A DNA stretch of 64,000 bases, taken from positions 118,429 to 182,428 of the forward strand of contig NZ_JACXIY010000017.1 in assembly GCF_014705655.1 (NCBI RefSeq), given 5' to 3'. The first letter of the stretch is position 1. Each line of letters starts with the position of its first letter. Of the stretch, positions 18,469-27,619 are shown in pieces. The DNA is from Paenibacillus arenilitoris. Its GTDB lineage: Bacteria > Bacillota > Bacilli > Paenibacillales > Paenibacillaceae. The notes under the pieces were generated by a model. That model was given only the letters and a program-made list of their open reading frames with translations. It was not told the DNA's origin and did no database searches. Both the position numbers and the translations under genes were made by a program.

Positions 18469-19478
18469 GTTACGAGTTGATTGGAATTTCGGTGCTCTGG
18501 CTGTTTTTGTACGGCTATTTAATTGTAGCCTCCATCGATTTCGGAGCGGGTTTCTTTGCCTTCTATGCCCGCTTGACGAAGCGGGACCATCTGATCAATC
18601 GCCTGATTTCCCGTTATTTGTCGCCCGTATGGGAGATCACGAATGTATTTTTCGTCTTTTTCTATATCGGCATGGTCGGATTTTTTCCGGATACCGCCTA
18701 TTACTATGGCTCGGGGCTGCTTGTCCCGGGAAGCATTGCGGTTATTTTGCTCGCTATTCGCGGTTCGTTCTATGCTTTTGAAAACTATGGCTCCAAAAAT
18801 AACATCGTCTATCTGTTTTTGTACGGAGCTACGGGCTTGCTTATTCCGGCTTCGTTGTCAGTGGCGCTGACATTGTCTGAAGGAGGCTTTATCTCGGAGC
18901 AGGGCGAGACGGTTTCTCTTGATTACTGGGGGTTGTTTACCGATCCGTTATCGTGGAGCATCGTCGGACTGGCGATCGTGTCCGTTTTGTTCATTAGCGG
19001 CTCGTTTCTGGCCTTCTACGCTTCCCGTGCAGAGGATCATTCCGCGTTAAAGCTGATGCGGAGCTATGCGCTGTTCTGGAGTACGCCGACAATCATAATC
19101 GCGCTGACTGCCTTTATTTATTTGGGCCAACATAATGAGCGGCATTTTCAAAATATGATGGATCTTTGGTGGCTGCTTGCGCTTTCCGTTGGATTCTTCA
19201 TGACCGCTATGTGGCTGTTATACGGCGGACGCCGTTACGGATTGGCGTTCATCTGCATCATGCTGCAATTTTTCTGCGCCTTTTTCGCATACGGAATCGG
19301 CCAGTATCCTTATATTCTTGACCCGTACATCACAATTCAGAGCAGCGTCACTTCGCCATCGATGGGCTTCGCGCTCGTTGTCGTGTTTATCGGCGGGATG
19401 TGCCTGTTGATCCCTTCCCTTATTCTGGTCTTCAGGCTCTTCCTGTTCGACGCGGATTATGTGAAGGGGATGAAATAG
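18465..19478 (+). CDS. cydB: cytochrome bd oxidase subunit II
   Basis: 337 residues, starting inside the cydA stop (ATGA). Eight or so membrane segments; the N-terminus LIGISVLWLFLYGYLIVASIDFGAGFF has the conserved 'Y-x-x-x-x-x-D-F-G' pattern of CydB. It pairs with CydA as the structural half of the oxidase and offers the oxygen/proton path. The cydD gene begins 68 bases later. Confidence 0.95.
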   Translation: MSYELIGISVLWLFLYGYLIVASIDFGAGFFAFYARLTKRDHLINRLISRYLSPVWEITNVFFVFFYIGMVGFFPDTAYYYGSGLLVPGSIAVILLAIRGSFYAFENYGSKNNIVYLFLYGATGLLIPASLSVALTLSEGGFISEQGETVSLDYWGLFTDPLSWSIVGLAIVSVLFISGSFLAFYASRAEDHSALKLMRSYALFWSTPTIIIALTAFIYLGQHNERHFQNMMDLWWLLALSVGFFMTAMWLLYGGRRYGLAFICIMLQFFCAFFAYGIGQYPYILDPYITIQSSVTSPSMGFALVVVFIGGMCLLIPSLILVFRLFLFDADYVKGMK

Positions 19479-19545
19479 GCGGACCCCTTATTGGATGCGA
19501 AGAACGAACCCTCGCAGGTCATTTACGTTAAGGAGGAGAGTTTGC

Positions 19546-21300
19546 ATGAAGAGGAAAACAAGCTTGATCGCTAAACAATTGTCTGCGCAACGAAAACGTC
19601 TCGTCTTCCTCGCGGTCATTTCGCTCGCGCTTGGCGCGGCCATTGTGAGTCAGGCCGCCTTGCTGGCCGAAGCCGTCCAGCGGCTCTTCGTGGAGAGTGC
19701 TTCCTTCTCGTCGGTTGCCATGCTGCTCGGCATCCTGCTGTGCGTTATGGCTGTACGCACGCTTTTGTCGTATGGAAACGGGAAAGTCGGCTTGCATATG
19801 GCTGCCGCCGCCAAGACGAATATGCGAGCAGCCGTGCTGCAAAACATGACTCATGCCTCCATGCCTTCAGCCCTTTGCGGACAGACGGGGGGGAAGGTGA
19901 GCATTGCGCTGGATGCCGTGGATGAGGCTGACGGTTATTTCAGCCAGTACATGCCGCGTATGGCGGAAGCGGCCGTTATCCCGATAATGATTTTGGCCGT
20001 TACGTTCGTCCAACATGCCAACTCAGCCCTCATCATGCTGTTTACGGCTCCATTTATCCCTTTGTTCATGATTTTGGCAGGGCTGAAAACGAAAAACAAA
20101 GCAGAAGAAAAGTATGCGCAGTTGGCCGATTTTTCCGGAACGTTTCTTGATTCACTTCAAGGGCTGGTTACCTTGAAACTATTTGGACGGGCTCGCCGAC
20201 AGCAGCAAGAAATCGAACGCAGCAGTTTGGGTTACCGCGATGCCACAATGGCTATTTTGAGAATCGCGTTTACGAATACGTTCATGCTGGAATCGATCGT
20301 CATGCTGAGCATCGGTATTGTCGCTCTCGAACTGGCCATTCAGCTGCTTGTATTCAAATCGATGACGTTCCACACCGCCTTTCTCGTTCTGTTGCTCGTC
20401 CCCGAGTTTTACAGCCTGTTGAAAAATTCGGGAACGGCGTTTCATAGCGGGCGAACGAGTATGGGAGCGATTCGCAAGGTCGAGAACATGCTTGCGGAAA
20501 CGATCGGCGCGGCGCAGCCGGACGAATTCATGGCGTCCCAAACGAAGCTGCTTCCTATGCCGCCATCCATTGAACTGGATAATGTCACGTTTCGGTATGC
20601 GCCCGATTCGTTTGAGCTTAAGGCCGGACGGATCTCGGTTAAGCCGGGAGAACATATTGCCATTGTCGGAGCAAGCGGATCCGGCAAAACGACCTTGCTC
20701 CATCTCATCGCCGGTTTGCTGAAACCGGCATCGGGAACGATTAGGGTGAACGGAACCCCGCTCTCGCAGCAGTATGAATCTTTATGGTTCGAACGTGTTA
20801 GCTACATTACGCAGCATCCGTATATTTTTGCAGGCACATTCGCTGAAAATATCGCGATCGGCGCACGTCGGAACGTCACCAGGGCTGAGATCGAGCAGGC
20901 GGCGGAGGAGGCAGGACTTGCGGAGGTTGCGGCTCAATTGGAGCAGGGGTTTGATACCTACGTCGGTGAAGGAGGCAGGGGACTGTCCGGCGGGGAGAAG
21001 CAGCGGCTTGCGTTAGCGCGGGCTTTTTTGAAGCGGCCTGCCGTTATTTTGTTCGATGAGCCTACGGTGGGACTGGACCTGCACACCGAGCGCGTGCTGC
21101 AGCGGGCCATTGCCGCCTTGGCTAAAACGGCAACGATGATTACGGTAGCGCACCGATTGTATACGATTAGACATGCCGACAACATTTGGTTTATGGAACA
21201 TGGAGCGTTAGCGGCTTCGGGACGTCATGACGAGCTTATGGAAAGTTTGCCTCAATATGCCGAGATGGTCGATGTTCAACGGAAAGGGGGGCTGGCATGA
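19546..21300 (+). CDS. cydD: thiol reductant ABC exporter subunit CydD
   Basis: 584 residues from ATG 19546, seven bases after AAGGAGGAG; an upstream in-frame start lacks such a site. Six-helix ABC exporter membrane domain (residues ~1-310) and a nucleotide-binding domain with Walker A GASGSGKTT (~378-), signature LSGGEKQRLALARAF and Walker B VILFDEPTVGLD. CydDC exports cysteine and glutathione-like thiols or handles haem and is needed to assemble cytochrome bd. It overlaps cydC by four bases, so the two half-transporters are co-translated. Confidence 0.92.
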   Translation: MKRKTSLIAKQLSAQRKRLVFLAVISLALGAAIVSQAALLAEAVQRLFVESASFSSVAMLLGILLCVMAVRTLLSYGNGKVGLHMAAAAKTNMRAAVLQNMTHASMPSALCGQTGGKVSIALDAVDEADGYFSQYMPRMAEAAVIPIMILAVTFVQHANSALIMLFTAPFIPLFMILAGLKTKNKAEEKYAQLADFSGTFLDSLQGLVTLKLFGRARRQQQEIERSSLGYRDATMAILRIAFTNTFMLESIVMLSIGIVALELAIQLLVFKSMTFHTAFLVLLLVPEFYSLLKNSGTAFHSGRTSMGAIRKVENMLAETIGAAQPDEFMASQTKLLPMPPSIELDNVTFRYAPDSFELKAGRISVKPGEHIAIVGASGSGKTTLLHLIAGLLKPASGTIRVNGTPLSQQYESLWFERVSYITQHPYIFAGTFAENIAIGARRNVTRAEIEQAAEEAGLAEVAAQLEQGFDTYVGEGGRGLSGGEKQRLALARAFLKRPAVILFDEPTVGLDLHTERVLQRAIAALAKTATMITVAHRLYTIRHADNIWFMEHGALAASGRHDELMESLPQYAEMVDVQRKGGLA

Positions 21301-23024
21301 GCGAGCTGGTTATTTTGTCAAAAGCGATGATTCGGGAACGCAAAGACATCGTCCTTTCGATAATAGGCGGATTTATTGCCGGCATAGCCGGCGTTGCTCT
21401 ATTCTCAGCGAGCGGGTATCTCATCTCGCAAACGGTATTTGCGCCGCCGCTCTACACCTTGATTGTACTTGCCTCGCTGGTCAAACTGCTTGGCTTGCTT
21501 CGGGCGGCGAGCCGTTACGGAGAACGCCTGTTTTCCCACCGGGCGACGTTCTCCATGCTTAGCCGTTTGCGTACATCCTTTTTTGCCAAGCTTATCCCTT
21601 TGACGCCCGGGATATGGAATAAAAATCGAAGCGGGGATCTGCTTGCGCGGATCGTTGGGGATGTGGAAGGGTTGCAGCATTATTTTTTGCGCGTCGCTTA
21701 TCCGCCGGTCATTGTCGTTATGGTCTTTTTGGCGACGATGCTGTTTACCGCTTTTTTCTCGTTCTGGATTGCGTGCATATTCGTGCTGGGAATGCTGGGA
21801 ACTGCGTGGGTCGTGCCGGGAATCGTAATGCTTGGACAGCGAAAAAAACATGAACGTATCCGCGAACAGCGGGCGCTGCTGTCCACGGATGTAACAGAGA
21901 TGCTGTATGGTTTCCGCGATCTGAAAGTATACGGGCAATTGGCAGAGCGGGAACGGCAGCTCCAGCAGGCTTCCGCTGCGTTGGCAGCCGAGCAGCAGCG
22001 AGCAGCCGGACATTTGCTGCGCGGACAATCCATGCACGCCTTTGTTACGCTTCTCGTTTCCTGGGGGGTGCTGGCGCTTGGCGCCTATTTGATTATGGAC
22101 GGAGCGCTTGCCGGCGTATTTCTAGCCATGCTGGTCATGGCCTCGCTAACGGTATTCGAAGAAGCGGCGGCAATGGCCACCTTACCCGCGTATAAGCAAG
22201 ATAGCGAACATGCAGCCAAACGGCTGACGGAAACGGTACTCGCTACTCCCGCGCAGTCCTTGCATTCAAGCTGCAAGCTGTGGGCCGATCAGGCTGTCTC
22301 GATCGAGCTATCCGGCGTTACGTTTCAATATGAAGGGGAGTGGAGGCCGGCGTTGAACGATATTTCGCTGCAAATTTCATCAGGCTCCAAAACGGCGATT
22401 GTCGGGCCGAGCGGGTCAGGAAAGTCGACGCTGATCGAATTGCTGCTCAAACTGCGTACACCGTCGGCAGGCGATGTGCGATTAAACGGTATTTCGGCGA
22501 AAGAGCTGGACGAGACGGGCATTTGGGAGACGGCTAACGTGGTGCTGCAGCAAAGTCACTTTTTCCGGGGAACGATCCGGGACAATCTGCTGCTGAATGG
22601 AGAAGAATATGCGGACGGAAAACTAGTGGATGTTCTCTCTAAAGTGCAGCTGCCGACGAAGTCGTTAACCGATGCCGTGTACGAAAAAGGGGAGAACTTA
22701 TCGGACGGCGAGAAGCAGCGCTTGGCTCTGGCGCGGGCCATGCTCCGCAAAGGACGGCTATGGCTGCTGGACGAACCGACGTCTTCGTTGGACTGCGTGA
22801 CAGAGCAACGCGTCTTGAAGCAGCTGTACGAACAGGCGGCCGGAGATACCCTTCTTCTGATTTGTCATCGGCTTGCCGGTTTGGAAGAAATGGATCGGAT
22901 TGTGGTCATGGAGCAAGGCAGGGTCGTGGAGACGGGCTCGTATTCGGAGCTGATGGAGCAAAAAGGCTATTTTTATAAGATGAAGCAAATTGAGCTGCAA
23001 ATGATCGGAGAAGCTTCAGCGTGA
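21297..23024 (+). CDS. cydC: thiol reductant ABC exporter subunit CydC
   Basis: 575 residues. Membrane domain ~1-310 followed by an ATPase domain: Walker A GPSGSGKST (~365-), signature NLSDGEKQRLALARAM and Walker B LWLLDEPTSSLD. The signature has LSDGE instead of LSGGE, a conservative change seen in heterodimeric exporters, where one of the two sites is often degenerate. It forms the heterodimer with CydD in the cytoplasmic membrane. Last gene of the operon; no clear terminator follows before the arsR promoter. Confidence 0.92.
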   Translation: MSELVILSKAMIRERKDIVLSIIGGFIAGIAGVALFSASGYLISQTVFAPPLYTLIVLASLVKLLGLLRAASRYGERLFSHRATFSMLSRLRTSFFAKLIPLTPGIWNKNRSGDLLARIVGDVEGLQHYFLRVAYPPVIVVMVFLATMLFTAFFSFWIACIFVLGMLGTAWVVPGIVMLGQRKKHERIREQRALLSTDVTEMLYGFRDLKVYGQLAERERQLQQASAALAAEQQRAAGHLLRGQSMHAFVTLLVSWGVLALGAYLIMDGALAGVFLAMLVMASLTVFEEAAAMATLPAYKQDSEHAAKRLTETVLATPAQSLHSSCKLWADQAVSIELSGVTFQYEGEWRPALNDISLQISSGSKTAIVGPSGSGKSTLIELLLKLRTPSAGDVRLNGISAKELDETGIWETANVVLQQSHFFRGTIRDNLLLNGEEYADGKLVDVLSKVQLPTKSLTDAVYEKGENLSDGEKQRLALARAMLRKGRLWLLDEPTSSLDCVTEQRVLKQLYEQAAGDTLLLICHRLAGLEEMDRIVVMEQGRVVETGSYSELMEQKGYFYKMKQIELQMIGEASA

Positions 23025-23048
23025 CCTCCTCATGCAATAAATAATTAA

Positions 23049-23077
23049 TTGATTATATAAGTGAATGCGTATATATT
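23049..23077 (+). promoter_or_regulatory. promoter and candidate ArsR operator
   Basis: TTGATT (23049-23054), 17-base spacer, TATATT (23072-23077). The spacer and -10 hold an A/T-rich inverted repeat, ATATAA-N9-TATAT-type (23055-23076), similar in style to ArsR/SmtB operators. The promoter call is firmer than the operator. Confidence 0.45.
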
Positions 23078-23119
23078 TAAATGTGGGAATCACAATAGTT
23101 AGAAGGGGGGAGGGAGAAC

Positions 23120-23431
23120 ATGGAGAAAATCAATGAAGCGGCCGAGGAACTGAAACTGCTAGGAGACAAGACGAGGCTCACGATTATGGCCTTATTGAAG
23201 GAACGGGCTCTCTGCGTTTGCGACATCGCAGAACTGCTTGAAACCTCGCAACCCAACGCCAGCCAGCATTTGCGAAAATTAAAAGCGGCCGGACTTGTAA
23301 GCGAAACCCGTAAGGGTCAATGGATTTATTACGCATTGAACATTGAAGATAAGTCCTACATTCAGGCGATAATGGGCTACCTTCCATCGTTAAAAGAAAA
23401 AATCGATCAAATCAAAAATGATTGCGATTAG
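23120..23431 (+). CDS. arsR: arsenical-resistance repressor ArsR
   Basis: 103 residues; GGGGGGAGGGAG ribosome site before ATG. Winged helix: [27 protein letters not shown], with the CVCD motif (Cys33 and Cys35) that binds As(III) in classical ArsR sensors, and the recognition helix [17 protein letters not shown]. It represses the operon until arsenite or antimonite binds. The arsB start lies 13 bases after its stop. Confidence 0.93.
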   Translation: MEKINEAAEELKLLGDKTRLTIMALLKERALCVCDIAELLETSQPNASQHLRKLKAAGLVSETRKGQWIYYALNIEDKSYIQAIMGYLPSLKEKIDQIKNDCD

Positions 23432-23444
23432 CGTGGGGGATTAC

Positions 23445-24857
23445 ATGGCTATCACGGCATTTCTTATTTTCTTAGTGACCTTGACCTTTGTCATATGGCA
23501 GCCAAAGGGATTGAACATCGGGTGGTCTGCAAGCGCCGGAGCCGTCCTTGCGTTAATTTTCGGCGTGGTCAGCTTCGGCGATGTTGGAACCGTTACCGGC
23601 ATTGTTTGGAACGCCACTCTGGCTTTTGTGGCAATTATTCTGATTTCGCTTGTATTGGATGAAATTGGCTTCTTCGAATGGGCAGCGCTGCATATGGCCC
23701 GGCTTGCACGCGGAAACGGTGTGCTCATGTTCGTATTTATCATCCTGCTTGGATCGGCGGTCGCCGCCTTGTTTGCCAACGACGGCGCGGCGTTGATCAT
23801 GACGCCGATCGTGCTTGCCATGGTCCGGGCGCTTAAATTCGATGACAAAATGATCCTGCCATTTATTATGGCGAGCGGATTCATTGCCGATACGGCCTCT
23901 TTGCCGCTTGTCGTAAGCAATCTGGTTAATATCGTGTCGGCCGATTATTTCAGCATCGGATTTGCGGAATACGCGAGCCGCATGATTATTCCGAATTTCT
24001 TTTCCATTCTTGCAAGCTTGATTGTGCTTTATCTGTATTACCGAAAAAGCATTCCAACCGGCTATAATCTCACCCAATTAAGAAAGCCGATGGAAGCCAT
24101 CAAGGATAGGCGGCTGTTCAAATTATCTTGGGCCATTCTGGCCGCGCTGCTTATCGCGTATTTCGTCAGTGAATTTTTCTCGATCCCTGTATCCATTATT
24201 GCCGGGGTCGCGGCAATTGCCTTTTTGTTCGCAGCGAGGAAGAGCCCTGCGATTCAAACCTGGAAGCTCGTCAAAGGCGCTCCATGGACAGTCGTCATTT
24301 TCTCCATCGGGATGTATGTGGTCGTTTACGGGTTGCGAAATGCCGGTCTAACCGATGCGCTAGGCGGCGTCATTCATGCGGTCGCGGACAACGGGTTGTT
24401 CGCGGCTACGGTAGGCATGGGCTTTATTTCAGCGATTCTGTCGTCAATTATGAATAACATGCCGACCGTCATGATTGATGCGCTCGCCATCCAAGGCACT
24501 CAAACCGATGGTTTCATTCGCGAAGCGCTGATCTATGCCAATGTGATCGGTTCGGATTTAGGTCCGAAAATCACCCCCATCGGATCACTGGCAACCCTGC
24601 TTTGGCTACATGTTTTGTCCACGAAAAAAGTGAAAATCGGCTGGGGCTATTATTTCAAAGTCGGCATTTTGTTAACCATTCCTACATTGTTTATTACGCT
24701 CGTCGGACTTTACCTATGGCTGTATATTCTTCAATCGTTGCATGTGAATGTATGGCTCTGTATTGCAGGGTTTGTGATAGTACTTGCAGTGGTTGCAATG
24801 ATCATCAGGTCGTTTCTGGGCAGCCGACAAGCTAAAAGAGGTCATCGAGGAGCGTAA
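23445..24857 (+). CDS. arsB: arsenite efflux permease ArsB
   Basis: 470 residues. ATG 23445 has GTGGGGGA just upstream; an in-frame ATG at 23418 overlaps arsR and has no ribosome site. About twelve membrane segments of the ArsB/NhaD fold, with [28 protein letters not shown], the conserved N-D-G-A segment, and its second-half counterpart [13 protein letters not shown]. It expels As(III)/Sb(III) across the cytoplasmic membrane by the proton gradient; no arsA ATPase is present. Followed by arsC after 30 bases. Confidence 0.95.
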   Translation: MAITAFLIFLVTLTFVIWQPKGLNIGWSASAGAVLALIFGVVSFGDVGTVTGIVWNATLAFVAIILISLVLDEIGFFEWAALHMARLARGNGVLMFVFIILLGSAVAALFANDGAALIMTPIVLAMVRALKFDDKMILPFIMASGFIADTASLPLVVSNLVNIVSADYFSIGFAEYASRMIIPNFFSILASLIVLYLYYRKSIPTGYNLTQLRKPMEAIKDRRLFKLSWAILAALLIAYFVSEFFSIPVSIIAGVAAIAFLFAARKSPAIQTWKLVKGAPWTVVIFSIGMYVVVYGLRNAGLTDALGGVIHAVADNGLFAATVGMGFISAILSSIMNNMPTVMIDALAIQGTQTDGFIREALIYANVIGSDLGPKITPIGSLATLLWLHVLSTKKVKIGWGYYFKVGILLTIPTLFITLVGLYLWLYILQSLHVNVWLCIAGFVIVLAVVAMIIRSFLGSRQAKRGHRGA

Positions 24858-24887
24858 ATAATTGATATTAGAAGGAGATATTTAATC

Positions 24888-25313
24888 ATGGAGAAAAAAC
24901 CGCTCGTTTATTTTTTGTGCACCGGAAATTCCTGCAGGAGCCAGATTGCGGATGGTTTTTTAAAAGCTTTGGGAAGCGACAAATACGAAGTGAAAAGCGC
25001 GGGACTAGAAGCGCATGGACTTAATCCGCGTGCGGTTCAAATCATGCATGAATCCGGCGTGGACATTAGCAAAAATACATCCGATGTAATCGATCCCGAT
25101 ATTTTAAACCGTGCCGATTATGTCATTACGCTGTGCGGCCACGCGGACGAACATTGTCCTGTCATCTCCAACAAGAACGTTACGAAATGGCATTGGGGAT
25201 TTGAGGATCCGGCAAAAGCGAACGGGACGGAGGAAGAAATCTTGAGTCAATTCCGCATCGTTCGCGACTCGATCAAGAACCGGATTGAGCAGTTCGTTAG
25301 AGAAGGGAACTGA
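24888..25313 (+). CDS. arsC: thioredoxin-coupled arsenate reductase
   Basis: 141 residues, the low-molecular-weight phosphatase-like type. The P-loop CTGNSCRS gives Cys11 (nucleophile) and Cys16; the redox pair is Cys83 and Cys90 in [11 protein letters not shown]. It reduces As(V) to As(III), which ArsB exports, and is itself regenerated by thioredoxin. GAAGGAGA ribosome site. Complete and apparently functional. Confidence 0.96.
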   Translation: MEKKPLVYFLCTGNSCRSQIADGFLKALGSDKYEVKSAGLEAHGLNPRAVQIMHESGVDISKNTSDVIDPDILNRADYVITLCGHADEHCPVISNKNVTKWHWGFEDPAKANGTEEEILSQFRIVRDSIKNRIEQFVREGN

Positions 25314-25323
25314 GGTGGATTTC

Positions 25324-25683
25324 TTGATCATACGAATGCATGTCGCATTAAACTGTACCGATCTGAATAAATCCCTAGATTTTTATCGTGCTTTTTTTGG
25401 AGAAAAGGCGTGCTGAATCACTTGGGTTTCCAAGTGAATGGTGTATGATCCGGACGGTAACGCTTGGGAAGTTTTCTACGCCAAAGAAGATTCCGAATTT
25501 GAATCAGCCGGAGAAGCCAGGGATTTGTCCTTGTGCTGCGCGGCAGCTGATGTTGAATCGATGGTAAAAAAATGAAGGTATCGATGTGATCGTGGATCTG
25601 CGCGGTGAAGCGACGGAGTGCGCCTTCCCGGCGGCGAATGCGGAACGGATTCAAATCCCATTAGAACAAATTGTATCCCGATA
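25324..25683 (+). pseudogene. wrecked ArsI-like C-As lyase (VOC fold)
   Basis: Starting at 25336 the frame reads MHVALNCTDLNKSLDFYRAF and stops at 25414. A shifted frame then gives LNHLGFQVNGV, another shift YDPDGNAWEVFYAKEDSEFE, and a third frame the tail ECAFPAANAERIQIP. These are the start, the metal-binding LNHLG segment and the YDPDGN-x-WE block of ArsI/CadI-type dioxygenases, which cleave carbon-arsenic bonds. The middle (~50-70 residues, including the trivalent-arsenic cysteines) is missing and several frameshifts remain, so it cannot make an enzyme. It is the fourth gene of the arsR-arsB-arsC unit. Confidence 0.7.
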
Positions 25684-25696
25684 AATAAGAAGCACA

Positions 25697-25730
25697 GGAG
25701 CCACTTAGCAAAGTGGTTTCCTTTTTTTTT
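25697..25730 (+). terminator. terminator of the arsRBC unit
   Basis: Stem CCACTT/AAGTGG extended by G-T pairs, AGCA loop, then nine T. Confidence 0.8.
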
Positions 25731-25740
25731 GATATATTAC

Positions 25741-25769
25741 TTGCAAAATGCAAATATATCATGTATAAC
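25741..25769 (+). promoter_or_regulatory. promoter of the MarR gene with operator copy 1
   Basis: TTGCAA (25741-25746), 17-base spacer, TATAAC (25764-25769). The -35 is part of the palindrome TTGCA-AAA-TGCAA (25741-25753; extended form TACTTGCAAAATGCAAATA at 25738-25756). A near-identical palindrome precedes the arsO-like gene. Confidence 0.65.
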
Positions 25770-25790
25770 TAAGTCATGAGGTGATATCAC

Positions 25791-26240
25791 GTGGAAAACG
25801 TTCGCGAACTCTTTCAAATCATGACACGCCGTTTTGGCTTTCTCAATAAAAATTGCTGTTCTGCTGGCGGATGCGATATTTCTTTAGTGCAAAGCCATAT
25901 TCTTTACGAAATCGATCATCAGCATAAACCGTCTGTTCAGCAAGTCGCCGAAGCATTGGGAACCGATATTACGACCTTTAGCCGACAAATCCAATCGTTA
26001 ATCAAAATGAATTTAGTGAAGAAAACGCCGGTTCCGGACGACCGTAGGGTGCATGTGCTTTCGCTTACGACGGAAGGTAAGTACGTGGCCGCAACGATTG
26101 ATCAGCAAATGAACGCCTACTTAGGTGAAGTGTTTTCGCACATGAACGATTTTGAAAAAGAAACGGTCATTCGCTCCGTTAAGCTTTTGAATGAAGCGAT
26201 GGCAAAGTCCAGCCTGTGCTGTACCACCCCCATCGGGTGA
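25791..26240 (+). CDS. MarR-family regulator, cysteine-rich
   Basis: 149 residues from GTG 25791 with GAGGTGAT upstream. Winged helix in the middle: SVQQVAEALGTDITTFSRQIQSLIKMNLV (about residues 48-76) and the wing PDDRRVHVLSLT. Unusual are the cysteines: Cys22, Cys23 and Cys28 in NCCSAGGC before the first long helix, and Cys143/Cys144 near the C-terminus, regions that pack together in a MarR dimer. With arsO-like and arsM genes downstream and arsRBC upstream, it is likely an arsenical or thiol-reactive sensor. That is inference; ArsR, not MarR, is the usual arsenic regulator. It probably binds the two TTGCA-N3-TGCAA palindromes. Confidence 0.85.
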   Translation: MENVRELFQIMTRRFGFLNKNCCSAGGCDISLVQSHILYEIDHQHKPSVQQVAEALGTDITTFSRQIQSLIKMNLVKKTPVPDDRRVHVLSLTTEGKYVAATIDQQMNAYLGEVFSHMNDFEKETVIRSVKLLNEAMAKSSLCCTTPIG

Positions 26241-26259
26241 TTTCTTTTTTCTATTATAC

Positions 26260-26272
26260 TTGCATATTGCAA
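26260..26272. promoter_or_regulatory. operator copy 2, before the arsO-like gene
   Basis: TTGCA-TAT-TGCAA; its 19-base extended form TACTTGCATATTGCAATTA (26257-26275) matches copy 1 at 16 of 19 positions. It overlaps a possible -10 TATACT (26255-26260) and lies 20 bases after the MarR stop. Confidence 0.65.
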
Positions 26273-26292
26273 TTAATTCGGAGGATATTGGT

Positions 26293-27348
26293 ATGAATGA
26301 GATTCTTGATACGATCGTTATTGGAGGGGGGCAAGCGGGGCTTGCTTCTAGCTACCATTTAAAAAAGAAAGGACTTCGATTTCTGATATTGGAGGCAAGC
26401 GACGAAGCAGGCGGTTCGTGGCCGAGTTATTACGATAGTTTAAAGCTCTTCTCACCAGCACGCTTTTCGTCAATGCCGGGAATGAAATTCCCCGGTGATC
26501 CGGACGGCTATCCTAAGCGAGATGAAGTCATTCGTTATCTACAAGATTACCGGACAACCTTTCAATTGCCGGTTATTACGAATCAACGCGTAGATTCAGT
26601 TGAAAGCGATGGAGCGGGATTTACGGTCCGCACGACGATAGGTGATACGTTCAGGACGCGTACCATCATTAATGCGACCGGCTCGTTCCACAATCCTTAT
26701 ACGCCAGTGCTAATCGGACAGGAGAGATTTCAGGGCCGTATCCTTCATTCTTCGGAATATCGGAATCCAGAGTCGTTTAACGATCAACGGGTAGTAGTCG
26801 TCGGACGCGGCAATTCTGCTGTACAGATCGGAGTGGAGCTGGCCGAAGTAAGCAAGACGTCTCTAGCGGTTTTACGGCCAATCCAATTTATCAATCCAAT
26901 TGTGTTGGGTAGAGATCTGCATTTTTGGACGAAGCTGATTGGGTTTGATGCTTTTCCGTTTTGGCGACTTGGGAAAACGGCGCCAAGTCCGGGCGGTGTG
27001 AACGATTCAGGCCGATACAAAGAGAAAGTAGCTGCAGGAAAGCCGGAGCAACGAACGATGTTTACGTCCTTTTATGAGGATGGCGTTATTTGGCCGGACG
27101 GGACCAAAGAGATGGTCGATACGGTGGTATTCGCGACCGGATACAGGCCGCATCTGCCTTACCTCCAAGCCGTTGGCGCGTTGGATGGGAAAGGAATGCC
27201 AATCCAAAAAGCAGGTATAAGTAACGTACCTGGGCTTTATTATGTGGGACTCGAGGGGCAGCGATCCTTTGCTTCTGCCACTTTAAGGGGGGTGGGGCCG
27301 GACGCGAAGTTTGTTGTGAAGAAGCTGATGCGTCACCTTAAACGTTAA
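26293..27348 (+). CDS. arsO: ArsO-like flavin-dependent monooxygenase
   Basis: 351 residues from ATG 26293 behind CGGAGGAT; an upstream in-frame start would overlap the MarR gene. FAD-binding VIGGGQAGLASSYHLKKKG at the N-terminus, NADPH-binding VVVVGRGNSAVQIGVELAE about residues 169-187, and the ATGYRPHLPYL segment near the end. This is the flavoprotein monooxygenase group often found in arsenic operons and called ArsO, whose exact reaction remains unsettled. Placement between a cysteine-rich MarR gene and arsM supports the name. Alternative: a general NADPH-dependent flavoprotein monooxygenase. Confidence 0.72.
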   Translation: MNEILDTIVIGGGQAGLASSYHLKKKGLRFLILEASDEAGGSWPSYYDSLKLFSPARFSSMPGMKFPGDPDGYPKRDEVIRYLQDYRTTFQLPVITNQRVDSVESDGAGFTVRTTIGDTFRTRTIINATGSFHNPYTPVLIGQERFQGRILHSSEYRNPESFNDQRVVVVGRGNSAVQIGVELAEVSKTSLAVLRPIQFINPIVLGRDLHFWTKLIGFDAFPFWRLGKTAPSPGGVNDSGRYKEKVAAGKPEQRTMFTSFYEDGVIWPDGTKEMVDTVVFATGYRPHLPYLQAVGALDGKGMPIQKAGISNVPGLYYVGLEGQRSFASATLRGVGPDAKFVVKKLMRHLKR

Positions 27349-27405
27349 GCAGTCGTCACGTAGCCGTTATGTTTTGTAAAAATATTGTGCGAAGGTTGGA
27401 TTCCA

Positions 27406-27588
27406 TTGAACAATAATTGGTTTGCTATTGAAATGTTAGTGAGACAGAAGCAAGATGAAATCGAACGATCCGCAAGGGATGCTTGGAAATGGACAGATGC
27501 CACGCAAAAGCAATCAAAAATTTTCTTATGGAAGCGCCAAATCGCCTTCACGACATCTAGAGAATGCTGCGCTACTAGCTGCTGTTAA
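27406..27588 (+). CDS. small protein with cysteine-rich tail, arsenic cluster
   Basis: 60 residues if TTG 27406 is the start (GAAGG upstream; a TTG at 27385 is the alternative). It reads NNNWFAIEMLVRQKQDEIERSARDAWKW, a charged helix of a type seen in small Firmicutes proteins, and ends ECCATSCC. The four tail cysteines echo the CC pairs in the neighbouring MarR protein and in ArsM, which suggests an As(III) chelator or carrier. Not a recognised family; weak ribosome site, so it could be non-coding. Confidence 0.5.
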   Translation: MNNNWFAIEMLVRQKQDEIERSARDAWKWTDATQKQSKIFLWKRQIAFTTSRECCATSCC

Positions 27589-27619
27589 TTCAATACAAAT
27601 AGATTAAGGAGTGTTTTCC

